Shown here: positions 34,053-42,449 of the stretch, in pieces
Layout: each line of letters begins with the position of its first letter
How positions within the stretch are numbered: position 1 is the stretch's first letter
Assembly: GCF_001182045.1 (NCBI RefSeq)
Contig: NZ_CVTY01000006.1
Location: forward strand, 521,376 to 585,375
Length of the DNA: 64,000 nucleotides
Direction: 5' to 3'
From: Dakarella massiliensis
GTDB lineage: Bacteria > Pseudomonadota > Gammaproteobacteria > Burkholderiales > Burkholderiaceae_F
The notes under the pieces: model-generated
Told to the model about the DNA's origin: nothing
Databases searched by the model: none
What the model saw: only the letters and a program-made list of their open reading frames with translations
Made by a program: the position numbers and the translations under genes

Positions 34053-34093
34053 AAAAAAACACGCTCTTCATCTGAAAAAAGAGGAAGAGCGTG
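34053..34093 (-). terminator. Terminator after the aconitase gene
   Basis: On the minus strand CACGCTCTTC and GAAGAGCGTG pair around a 14-nt loop and are followed by seven T. It lies between the aconitase stop and the kinase start, so the two genes probably have separate transcripts. Confidence 0.8.
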
Positions 34094-34179
34094 AAAACGT
34101 CGTACGTTCAAACGAAGACCAAAGAGAGAATCGCCGCTCCCGGATCGGGAGAATCCAGGAGCGGGTACTGCTAAAGAGC

Positions 34180-36582
34180 TCAGGCGTTCTTCGCCTTAGC
34201 CTGGTTCTGGGCGCGGAGCATGTTAAGCGACGACCCATAACGGAACCACTCGATCTGACGATCGGTGTAGGTGTGGTTCACCTGGACACGGTCCTGAGAC
34301 CCATCGGCGTGACTGAGGATCACGGTGAGCGGTTTACCAGGCTTGAAGTCCTTCATGCCAACCACCGAGATGCGGTCCTTCTCCTGCACCTTGTTCCAGT
34401 CATCCGGATTCGCGAAGGTGAGCGCGAGGATGCCCTGCTTCTTCAGGTTCGTCTCGTGAATTCGGGCGAAGCTCCTCGCGATGATCACCTGGACATTGAG
34501 GTAGCGGGGCTGCATCGCGGCCTGTTCGCGGGACGACCCTTCACCGTAGTTTTCGTCCGCCACGACGCACGAGAACTGGTTCGCGGCCTTATAGCTCTTC
34601 GCGACAGAGCTCACCTTGTCGTAGGTCCCCGTCTTCTGATTGAAGACGTGGTCGAGTTTCCCAGGCTGGAAGGCGTTATCAGCGACAGAAAGCGTGTTAT
34701 CCGAAATCCGGGAGATGTTCCCAACGTAGTGAATCCACTTGCCGGCAGGCGAAATGTGGTCCGTCGTGCACTTCCCCTTCACCTTGATGAGGAGCGGAAG
34801 ACCCTGGATATCCTTCCCGTTCCAGGCGGGGAAGGGGTCAAGCAGCCGCAGGCGGTCGTAGCTCGGGTCGATCTTGATCACTTTCGTCTTAAAGGTCGCC
34901 GTGTGGCAGCCAGTGCCGGCGCGGGCAAAGCCCTTCGGCGGGAGTTCATTTCCGTGCGGGACTTCGAGTTTCACCGCCTTTCCGTCCTTCCCCGTCACGG
35001 TATCCGTCATCGGGTTAAAGGAGAGACGGCCGCCGAGCGCGTAAGCGACCGCGATATCCGGGGACACGAGGAACGCTTCAGTGAGCGGGTTCCCGTCGTT
35101 ACGCTTCCGGAAGTTGCGGTTGAAGCCGTGAACGATCGTGTTCTTACGCTTCGGGTTGTTCTTCCGGTTCCACATGCCGACGCACGGCCCGCAGGCATTC
35201 GCGAGCACCGTGACACCGAGTTTCTGGAAGACCTGCGTGAGACCGTCGCGGTCCATCGTGGCCTTCACGAGGTTGGAGCCTGGCGACAGGAACATCGGGC
35301 ACTTCACAGAAATCCCGTGATCGAGCGCCTGCTGCGCGATGGAGGCGGCGCGCGAAATGTCTTCGTAGGATGAATTCGTGCAGGAACCGATCAGCACCGC
35401 TTCGATCTTGTCCGAAAGCCCCTTCTTCTTCACGTTCTCCTTCATTTCGGAGAGGTTCATGTCAGCGTCAGGCGAATACGGTCCGGACACCTGGGGTTCA
35501 AGAGTCGAGAGGTCGATCGTGATCACCTGGTCATAGAATTTGGACGGGTTCTCGTACACCGCCTTATCGGCTCTGAGGTCGCCCGCGATCTTATTTGCCA
35601 TCAGGACGATCTCTTCGCGGCCTGTCTTCCGGAGGTAATCCATCATGTGGGAGTCATACGGGAAGACTGAGCTTGTCGCGCCGAGTTCCGCGCCCATGTT
35701 CGCGATCGTCGCTTTGCCGGTCGCGGAAAGGGTATCCGTGCCCGGACCGAAGTATTCAATAATGGCGTTCGTGCCGCCTTTGACGGAGAGAATTCCGAGG
35801 AGCTTGAGGATCACATCCTTCGGAGTGGACCACCCCTTCAGTTCCCCGGTGAGCTTCACGCCGATCACCTTCGGCACCGGAAGCTCCCATTCGACCCCCG
35901 ACATGCAGTCCACGGCGTCCGCGCCGCCGATACCGATCGCGATGCCGCCAAGCCCCGAGCCATTCGGCGTGTGAGAGTCGCAGCCCACAATGAGGCAGCC
36001 CGGATACGCGTAGTTTTCGAGTGTCTCCTGATGAATAATGCCCGCGCCCGGTTCCCAGAAGTCGATACCGAGCTTATCGCTCACGTCGCTCAGGAACTTG
36101 TAGGTCACGCGGTTATCGTAGTTTGAGACCTTCAGATCCTTGATCGCGCCGTCGCTCGCGAGCGTCAGGTGATCGCAGTGGATGGAGGAGGGAAGCTGGA
36201 CCTTCGGGAACTCCGCGACGAGGAACTGCTGCATCGCGGACTGCGCGGTGAGGTCTTCCATCACGAGCTGATCCGGGCGGAAATTCGCGAATTCGTGGCC
36301 GCGCTTGAAGTCCCTCGCATCCTCGATGTGATAGAGATGCGTGTAGAGGATCTTTTCAGAAAGCGTGAGCGGACGGTTAAATCCCTTCCGCACAGCGGCG
36401 AGCCGCGTCGGGAAATTCTTATAGAACGCGCGGACGTGCTCGATATTCCTGATCGGATGCTGAACGTTGATGTCCTTCGTCGCTGCGGAAGCGACCGCGG
36501 ACGCTGCGCCATTCATACTCACCGCGGCGGCGGTAAGACCTGAGGCTTTCAAGAGGCTGCGGCGTGAAACCGAAACGGGCAT
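34180..36582 (-). CDS. Aconitate hydratase with a Tat signal peptide (exported aconitase)
   Basis: An 800-residue mitochondrial-type aconitase interconverting citrate, cis-aconitate and isocitrate. Catalytic features are intact: SIHCDHL (about 133-139), the [4Fe-4S] ligands Cys401 (GSCTNSS), Cys464 and Cys467 (ANACGPCVG), spaced 63 and 3 as in pig aconitase, and the swivel-domain GEGSSREQAAMQPR. Uniquely, the first 34 residues are a textbook Tat signal, SRRSLLK followed by a hydrophobic run ending ASA-VASAA. Tat exports folded, cofactor-loaded proteins, so a periplasmic Fe-S aconitase is mechanically feasible. AAAGGAGA precedes the ATG at 36582. It is next to respiratory module 2 and carries the TAGGTAG motif upstream. 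Periplasmic citrate/aconitate use is inferred. Confidence 0.93.
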   Translation of the reverse strand: MPVSVSRRSLLKASGLTAAAVSMNGAASAVASAATKDINVQHPIRNIEHVRAFYKNFPTRLAAVRKGFNRPLTLSEKILYTHLYHIEDARDFKRGHEFANFRPDQLVMEDLTAQSAMQQFLVAEFPKVQLPSSIHCDHLTLASDGAIKDLKVSNYDNRVTYKFLSDVSDKLGIDFWEPGAGIIHQETLENYAYPGCLIVGCDSHTPNGSGLGGIAIGIGGADAVDCMSGVEWELPVPKVIGVKLTGELKGWSTPKDVILKLLGILSVKGGTNAIIEYFGPGTDTLSATGKATIANMGAELGATSSVFPYDSHMMDYLRKTGREEIVLMANKIAGDLRADKAVYENPSKFYDQVITIDLSTLEPQVSGPYSPDADMNLSEMKENVKKKGLSDKIEAVLIGSCTNSSYEDISRAASIAQQALDHGISVKCPMFLSPGSNLVKATMDRDGLTQVFQKLGVTVLANACGPCVGMWNRKNNPKRKNTIVHGFNRNFRKRNDGNPLTEAFLVSPDIAVAYALGGRLSFNPMTDTVTGKDGKAVKLEVPHGNELPPKGFARAGTGCHTATFKTKVIKIDPSYDRLRLLDPFPAWNGKDIQGLPLLIKVKGKCTTDHISPAGKWIHYVGNISRISDNTLSVADNAFQPGKLDHVFNQKTGTYDKVSSVAKSYKAANQFSCVVADENYGEGSSREQAAMQPRYLNVQVIIARSFARIHETNLKKQGILALTFANPDDWNKVQEKDRISVVGMKDFKPGKPLTVILSHADGSQDRVQVNHTYTDRQIEWFRYGSSLNMLRAQNQAKAKNA

Positions 36583-36685
36583 GGCTAAAATCTCCTTTTT
36601 GGTTGTATGCGTATTGAGAGACCGCCGCGTTTTTCTTTGCGGCTCTCTATGTCTCTCGACGTAGTAAGTTTGGATTAGACCTCTG

Positions 36686-36694
36686 CCTAGGTAG
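36686..36694. promoter_or_regulatory. CCTAGGTAG motif upstream of the aconitase
   Basis: CCTAGGTAG lies about 105 bp before the aconitase start and is identical to the core upstream of flavoprotein 2 (30063-30071). Nearby GTCACACGTC and GGGTGACAC give extra GTCAC/GTGAC half-sites, as GTCACC also occurs near the module 1 and module 2 motifs. Confidence 0.45.
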
Positions 36695-36770
36695 CCCGGT
36701 CACACGTCAAAAAAACGACACTTGGGTGACACAAAAAATCCCAAAAACAGGTCCGTTTCTGTTTTCTGGA

Positions 36771-36798
36771 TATGAAAATGCCCGCGCAAGGCGGGCAT
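36771..36798 (-). terminator. Terminator of the 36811 gene
   Basis: ATGCCCGC at 36778-36785 and GCGGGCAT at 36791-36798 pair with a 5-nt loop. On the minus strand the stem is followed by TTTCATAT. Confidence 0.65.
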
Positions 36799-36810
36799 GG
36801 AAATACAGGA

Positions 36811-37842
36811 TCAGTTGAAGATTACTTTAACGGAATTAAAGATGTGATTTCTTAACTTTCGATATTTTTCCGCTGTCTTTTCAGTTGTTTCGGCATCCGG
36901 TGACGCAATCGTGAACTCAACCCGGATGTTTTCGTCAAAATCAAAGTATTCCGCGACGTATGAATGATAGAAAAATGGGTGGTTCTTTTCTATTTTGTCG
37001 CTTCCTTTCCAGTCGAGCAGAAGCGCTGTTCCGGTTGCGCTGTCGCCCACAAAGTCAGCATCAATCCGGCCTTTAGCAATGGATTCATCCTCCAGAGGAC
37101 CGTACTCTTTCCAGATCGCCGCACTATCTTCCTTGATGCGTTTCATCAAATAGCGGTATTCCCTAAAAAACGGAAGATCATCGGTCTGTCTTTCCCGCAA
37201 GACTAAAACGGTAATTAACGCGTGTTCATCGGACTTAGTCCAATAACCAAGGGAAAAAGGATGATCCAGTGGTTTCTTTTCCCAGGATTCCGGGAGAGAA
37301 ATCTGAAACTTCCGAGGCGATTTGTTCGGTTCTCGAGGCAAAGACTCTGAGTATGTCTTTTTGTGAACGAAAAGTTCTTCTGCCGGATATTCAGAGAAAG
37401 TCACATCACTGACCGTTGCGAAAATCCGCTTTTCATCCTGAGTCGGGTGGTCCGTAACCCCGGTGAACTGATGTACTAATTTTAGTGCTTCATTTTTATT
37501 ATGGAATCTGCGGTTCGAGTTGAACTTTCGGAGTTTGGCTTCCAGCTTTCCGGTTAATTTTTCTCTGGTCAGGCCAAACTCGTCAATGTGACTGAGCAAG
37601 GCCTCTTCCGAATTCGGATAGTCAGTATTCCAAACCGCCTCGCTGGCACTGACTTCTATCATTAAATGTTTGTCATTCGGAAACTGTTTCCGGGCGTTTT
37701 CGATCAGCTGTTTCTGCTGGTACACAAATGCGTAAGCCTCAACAAGGTTCTGAAGATCAGTCTGTGTAAACCCGTGCGCCAAAGAGCTTTGGCTGAAGAG
37801 GCAGGTGGCAGCGCCGGCAATAGTGATAATGAGTTTCTTCAT
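36811..37842 (-). CDS. Periplasmic protein of an uncharacterised family (paralogue 2 of 3)
   Basis: A 343-residue protein with a Sec signal (cleavage before HGFTQTDLQ). It shares with 27694 and 38144 the helical start (LVEAYAFVYQQKQLIENARKQFP), the pair WNTDYPNSEEALLSHIDEFG, the centre TVSDVTFSEYPAEELFVHKKTY and the C-terminal strand pattern LPESWEKKPLDHPFSLGYWTKSDEHALITVLV. No catalytic motif stands out. It lies between the exported aconitase and paralogue 3, on the same strand, so an envelope function near respiration is possible but unproven. Confidence 0.72.
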   Translation of the reverse strand: MKKLIITIAGAATCLFSQSSLAHGFTQTDLQNLVEAYAFVYQQKQLIENARKQFPNDKHLMIEVSASEAVWNTDYPNSEEALLSHIDEFGLTREKLTGKLEAKLRKFNSNRRFHNKNEALKLVHQFTGVTDHPTQDEKRIFATVSDVTFSEYPAEELFVHKKTYSESLPREPNKSPRKFQISLPESWEKKPLDHPFSLGYWTKSDEHALITVLVLRERQTDDLPFFREYRYLMKRIKEDSAAIWKEYGPLEDESIAKGRIDADFVGDSATGTALLLDWKGSDKIEKNHPFFYHSYVAEYFDFDENIRVEFTIASPDAETTEKTAEKYRKLRNHIFNSVKVIFN

Positions 37843-38111
37843 GGTGAAGGAGGCAGAGAGAAAAATCAGTTACTGCAGATAGTACCGGATTAGTTACTAA
37901 ATGAACATCCCTGCCTCCTTGATTGATCCACTTGAAAGGCGGCCGACGTTCAGCCTCGGAGTCTCTTGATCCTCTTCTGTAACGAGATTTTCAAAAACCG
38001 TAATGTCACCTCAATCAATAAAGGCCATTGGGAGACTGGACTCCGATATTAGAAAATCAGGATCAGATAGGGGGATAAGAAAAGTTGCCCGCTTCTGCCC
38101 CACGGATAAAG

Positions 38112-38137
38112 GAAAAGCCCGCGGAATCAGCGGGCTT
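38112..38137 (-). terminator. Terminator of the 38144 gene
   Basis: AAGCCCGC and GCGGGCTT pair around a GAATCA loop. On the minus strand this is followed by TTCCTTTATCC. Confidence 0.7.
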
Positions 38138-38143
38138 CGGAGA

Positions 38144-39163
38144 TTATTTGTCTGCGGAAACTAACCGGATAGAACTGAGGATCTGGTCTCTCAGCATCTG
38201 GTACTTGTTACCCGCCCGCTTCGCTGCCTCGGGATCGCATGACGCCACATAAAATTCCACATCCACGTACTGCGATCCATCCTGATAGATCGCTGAAGTG
38301 ATGTGCGTGTAGAAAGGCGTATTGTCTCTCGAGAATTGTCCGTCCCACTCGAGAAGGATCACCGGTGTCCGGTCGAAAATGACGACCTTCGAAGAGCCCT
38401 TCTTAACGAGCTCGCTTTCAAGCGGTCCGAACCGCTTCCAGATTTCCGGCGTCGATTCGATTGCCTTCAGGTTCCGGTAAATGAAATCGGCAGGGTTGTA
38501 GTCATCGTCGACAGGCCGCCTCGCGCCGATCGAGACGACGACGTCCTCATCATTCTTCGTCCAGTAGCCAAGATGCCCCGGAAAACTCATCGGCGTTTCT
38601 TCCCAGGAATCCGGGATCAGGATTCGGAATTTTTTCTCCCCCGCGGTATTCCGAAGCGGATATTTGATTTCGTGCGCTGTCCGATGGAACGCGAACTCTT
38701 CTTCCGGGTAGTCCGAGAAGGCGGCATCCGATAGTGTCCGGCGGCCCCGGTTTTCCTTCTCGGTTGGACTCTTGGACACCAGGCTGTAGTGCAGCACCAC
38801 GGCTTTGGCCTGATTCGCGTCCCGGAATCGGAGATTCTTATCCGAGGCTCCGAGCGTTTCCGCGGTGAGCTTCGCGATATCAGCCCGGCTGAGACCGAAG
38901 TGTCCGAGATGCGTGATCAGCGCGTTTTCCGCGTCCGGATAGAGCAGATTCCATGTGAGACGCGAGGTATCAACCACGCCCAGCACCCCAACGTCGTTCC
39001 TGAATTGCTTCTCCGCCGCCGCGAGCACCTGCTGCCGCTGATAGACATAGGCATACGCTTCTGTCAGATTCATCAGGTCGTTCTGAGTCATTCCGTGGGC
39101 CGACACACCCTGGCTCATAAGGGCCGTGGCAGCGCAGCAGAGAGCCAATGCGATTTTCTTCAT
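38144..39163 (-). CDS. Periplasmic protein of an uncharacterised family (paralogue 3 of 3)
   Basis: A 339-residue protein from the ATG at 39163, with a Sec signal (cleavage after GVSA, before HGMTQNDLM). The family pattern is clear: LTEAYAYVYQRQQVLAAAEKQF, WNLLYPDAENALITHLGHFG, TLSDAAFSDYPEEEFAFHRTAH and IPDSWEETPMSFPGHLGYWTKNDEDVVVSI. Closest to the 36811 copy in sequence and position, suggesting local duplication. Function unknown. The gene is followed by its own terminator. Confidence 0.72.
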   Translation of the reverse strand: MKKIALALCCAATALMSQGVSAHGMTQNDLMNLTEAYAYVYQRQQVLAAAEKQFRNDVGVLGVVDTSRLTWNLLYPDAENALITHLGHFGLSRADIAKLTAETLGASDKNLRFRDANQAKAVVLHYSLVSKSPTEKENRGRRTLSDAAFSDYPEEEFAFHRTAHEIKYPLRNTAGEKKFRILIPDSWEETPMSFPGHLGYWTKNDEDVVVSIGARRPVDDDYNPADFIYRNLKAIESTPEIWKRFGPLESELVKKGSSKVVIFDRTPVILLEWDGQFSRDNTPFYTHITSAIYQDGSQYVDVEFYVASCDPEAAKRAGNKYQMLRDQILSSIRLVSADK

Positions 39164-39370
39164 AGCGAGATAAGCGGGGATCAGGAACCACAGTTCCGGG
39201 CCCACTTCAGTTTGAGTTATGAAAACATCATATTGCTATCAATGGTAAACAGCGCTATAGATCGCCAGAAACCCGGGATTCTGGCGAGTTCCCGGTGATT
39301 CCCATAACGGTCTTTTTGATCAGCCGTAATGCCATATTCTTTCTCTTTGGAAGGGCTGTCCGCAGGGAAA

Positions 39371-40233
39371 CTTGATTTCAATATATCAATTTCAAGATGT
39401 TTTTTTTATGGCTTCAGATTCCACTTGATTTGGGTATATCGAAATCAAGATGAAAAATTCATCGAAACGGGGGAAAACAGGAACATGAATGCCCGAAACA
39501 GACTCTTTCAGCTCAAAAACCGGTCCCGGCAGTCTCAAAATTTGCCGGAAAAAACCGGTTTGAAGACGCTTCTTGATTTCAGTATGTGAGAATCAAGAGG
39601 GATCTCGCAGCTAAAGGGCCGGGGAGACGGAGAAAAGCGCCGGAATTCCCGGATTTGACCTCAGAAAACTTGCCTGATTTTCTCACGATTGCCTAATAAA
39701 TAAGCAAAAAGTGTCAAAAATCCCGGGAAAATACCTTTTACGGTCTCAAACTTGATTTCCGTATAAGAAAATCAAACGACAGGGAAATGACGTTCTTTTT
39801 CCGGAGTCGCTGGAGTCGGAAAGCGGATGGCTGGCTGTTAAAGACCGCGGAATCTTAACGCCGAAACTTATGGAAATCTTCTTACGGAATGAGCACCCTG
39901 CGGTGAAGCCAAAGAGTCTTTGTTTCTTACTGCCAGATAGAGAAACACCGCCCAGCCCCGCAAGGTGTTCAGGACTCGGGGGTGGGCGGTGCAAGGAGCC
40001 CACAGCGCGAAAACGCACAAACGCTGTGGGCCAGCAAATTATACTGATTTGCTATCAATTGCCAAACCACGGCGGGGTATTTTTTATTCGTACTGTCCGC
40101 CAGGGGGCCAAGGCGGCACGCCGGCCCCCGACCGATTTTCCTGTGGATGCCAAACAGACAGGGAAAAGTCTTCGTTTTCCTCGGAAAATACCGTTTTTCT
40201 CCGAAATCTTGATTTCTGTATAAGTAAATCAAG
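39371..40233. repeat. Five copies of a 26-bp palindromic element
   Basis: Copies at 39371-39396, 39424-39449, 39572-39597, 39751-39776 and 40208-40233. The consensus is CTTGATTT, then ten bases usually containing GTATA, then AAATCAAG. Copies 2 and 5 are perfect 8-bp palindromes; copies 3 and 4 differ at one or two arm positions; copy 1 is the most diverged. All have the central TATA in the same orientation. Spacing is irregular (53, 148, 179 and 457 bp), so this is not CRISPR. It could be an operator array, a replication or partition site, or part of a mobile element. Confidence 0.75.
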
Positions 40234-40444
40234 TAAGGGAGAGAAGAGGCGTGGAGGTCGGTTTCCAGGCAAAAATAAACGGACCCGCGCAGGAGAGAGA
40301 GCTCGCGGGTCCGTCGGAGAGCAACCAAAGGAGAGAAAAGCCCGCTGCTCATCCGGTGGAGAGAGTCCGGATCTGGCAGCGGTAAATATAAAAACACCTA
40401 GCTCCGGGAGCGGCGCACCTATCAAGCCGCTGTTGCTTCCCGGA
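39946..40444. other. Run of seven strong hairpins without a gene
   Basis: Within 500 bp: CACCGCCCA/TGGGCGGTG (39946-39991), GCCCACAGCG/CGCTGTGGGC (39998-40031), AGCAAAT/ATTTGCT (40033-40053), GGGGGCC/GGCCCCC with inner GGCG/CGCC (40103-40129), ACGGACCCGCG/CGCGGGTCCGT (40279-40314), CCGCTGC and ATCCGG with their partners (40342-40382), and TCCGGGA plus CGGC with their partners (40403-40444). The fifth is followed on the minus strand by TTATTTTTG and may be a terminator. Frames crossing the region lack start signals and are not believed. The rest of 39164-40598 holds the 26-bp palindromes and no gene. Confidence 0.65.
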
Positions 40445-40598
40445 ACAGAGTTAAGGATACGGATCCGAGTACGTAAGTAGTTGAACTTAGATTAAACATT
40501 GTGGCGGGAATCCGACTGCCGCGTACGGGCGTCCATGGACGGCTGTGAAGATTGTGTGGGATTGAATTTATTTGATTTATCCGCGCTCTGAAACGAGA

Positions 40599-42449
40599 AT
40601 GTCAGAGTACGTATCACTTATTCATTCAACGGACACCCGCCCGAGGTGTTTTTTCACCGTGCTCAGAGCCTCTCTATCCGTCATCAGTCTTTTCGCAGCT
40701 CTGATCGCTTTCGGTCCCTATCCCGCCAGCGCGTCAGAGCGCCCCGTCACGATCGGAATACAGGAGTCGCTCGACCCTGATTTCTTTGTGAATACGATGG
40801 GGCCGACACTGAGGACACTGAGAGACAAAAATCCCGGCAGGACTTTCCGGACCGAAGTCCTGTCGATGGAAGGGCTGACTGACGCGATCAAAAATCATCA
40901 GATTGATTTTTTCATGTCGGACAGCGGGTTCTTCTCCTACCAGGCGCTCGAATCCGGGGCGACGAATGTCGCGGCGAGAAGCGTTTCGGGGATGAACCCC
41001 GGTCGCAGCACGAGCGCCGTGGTTTTTGTCCGATCCGATCGGTCTGGTCTCCAGTCGATCGGAGACCTGAAGGGGAAAACTGTCGTCAGTCAGGATCCGA
41101 ACGATTTCTCTTCCTGGGTGGTTTTCCAGGGGGAAGTCGCGAAAGCGGGGTTTGATCCGGATAAATTCTGGGGGCGGGAGCTTTTTACCCACTATGACTA
41201 TCCGAATGTGGTTGACGCGGTGCTTTCAGGCGACGCCTATGTCGGCATCCTGAAGGCCTGTGATCTCGAGAAACAGCTCACGCTTCACGCCTTTAAGCCG
41301 GACGCATTCCGGGTGATCCGCGAGCAGACAGACAAAAAATCCGCCTGCCGCCGTTCCGCTCCGCTGTACCCGGGGGTCGTATTCGCGGCGCTCCCCTATA
41401 CCGATCCCGCACTTGTGAAGGCGACCGCGCTCACGCTGCTCGCCGAAAAACCGGCCTATGACGGGACTGTCTGGGCGATCGCGAATGACTCAGCCGCGGT
41501 CACGAATCTCTATAAAGTGCTGAAATCCGGCCCATACGCTTACCTGAAGGAAATGAACTGGGAAGCGTTCTGGGAAAAGTACCGGTACGCGGTTTATGTT
41601 CTCGCCGCGCTGATTCTCCTCTGGGCAGCTCACACAGTGCGTGTGAACCGGCTGGTGGATATCCGGACGCGGGAACTCCGGGAGTCGATGGCGGAAAAAG
41701 AAAGACTCGAAAAAGAGAATCAGATGAAGAGCCAGACGCTCTCACAGCTTGAAAGGGCCGGGACCGTGAGCCAGATGTCGCTGCTCGTCGCGCACGAACT
41801 CCGGCAGCCTCTGACCTCTCTCATGAATTTCGCGGGCGGTCTGCGGCTCTACCTCTCGAGGATCAAAGGCGATGATCCGACCGTGACGGAAACCACCCGG
41901 GTGATAGAGGAAGAGGCGGTCCGGGCCTCTGATATCGTGGAAAAGGTTCGCCGCTACGCGAAACAGGATCGCCCGCGGCCGGTTCCGGTGACGATTGAGA
42001 AACTGGTGAATGAGGCTGTCAGGCTTTTCAGCCGCACCTCAGCTGCGGAGGGGATCCATATCGAGCCGAGCGTAAATCCGGACATCACGGTGCTCGGGGA
42101 TCCGATGGAACTCGAGCTCGTCCTCGTGAATCTCCTCAAAAACTCAGCCGCCGCGATGCGGGATGAGACGGACAAACGGATCACGATCCGGGTCCTCGAT
42201 CTTGGGAACGACACGGCCAGTGTTGAAGTCACGGATAACGGGGTTGGCGTGTCCGAGGAAAAACTTCAGTCACTCAGCCGCCCGGTGACGAGTCTCAAAC
42301 CGGATGGGCTGGGTCTCGGCCTCAGTCTTGCCCGGTCGATTATCGAGCGCCACGGCGGCCATATCGGATTCCGGAGAGAAAAGAGGGGACTCACGGTGAC
42401 CGTCACCCTTCCCACCATCCACCCGGCCGCAAGAGGGAGCGAGGCATGA
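40599..42449 (+). CDS. PhnD-domain sensor histidine kinase (module 3, intact)
   Basis: A 616-residue TtrS-like kinase. It has a signal peptide (VISLFAALIAFGPYPASA), a periplasmic PhnD-like sensor (about 48-315: VTIGIQESLDPD, FFMSDSGFF, SIGDLKGKTVVSQDPNDFSS), a transmembrane segment (about 330-348), a short coiled coil, phosphoacceptor His399 in LLVAHELRQPLTSL, and ATPase motifs NLLKNSAAAM and GLGLGLSLARSI. It senses a small periplasmic molecule by a substrate-binding fold. The ATG at 40599 (MSEYV) is preferred over an upstream TTG. The regulator gene overlaps its end by four bases. It is the only one of the three such kinases here that reads intact. Confidence 0.9.
   Translation: MSEYVSLIHSTDTRPRCFFTVLRASLSVISLFAALIAFGPYPASASERPVTIGIQESLDPDFFVNTMGPTLRTLRDKNPGRTFRTEVLSMEGLTDAIKNHQIDFFMSDSGFFSYQALESGATNVAARSVSGMNPGRSTSAVVFVRSDRSGLQSIGDLKGKTVVSQDPNDFSSWVVFQGEVAKAGFDPDKFWGRELFTHYDYPNVVDAVLSGDAYVGILKACDLEKQLTLHAFKPDAFRVIREQTDKKSACRRSAPLYPGVVFAALPYTDPALVKATALTLLAEKPAYDGTVWAIANDSAAVTNLYKVLKSGPYAYLKEMNWEAFWEKYRYAVYVLAALILLWAAHTVRVNRLVDIRTRELRESMAEKERLEKENQMKSQTLSQLERAGTVSQMSLLVAHELRQPLTSLMNFAGGLRLYLSRIKGDDPTVTETTRVIEEEAVRASDIVEKVRRYAKQDRPRPVPVTIEKLVNEAVRLFSRTSAAEGIHIEPSVNPDITVLGDPMELELVLVNLLKNSAAAMRDETDKRITIRVLDLGNDTASVEVTDNGVGVSEEKLQSLSRPVTSLKPDGLGLGLSLARSIIERHGGHIGFRREKRGLTVTVTLPTIHPAARGSEA

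Noticed and set aside
39371..40233. CRISPR array made of the 26-bp palindromes
   Set aside because: Spacing is irregular (53 to 457 bp), so there are no uniform spacers.
39969..40480. Protein genes across the hairpin region
   Set aside because: Frames exist on both strands, but they only follow GC-rich stems, lack start signals and resemble nothing.
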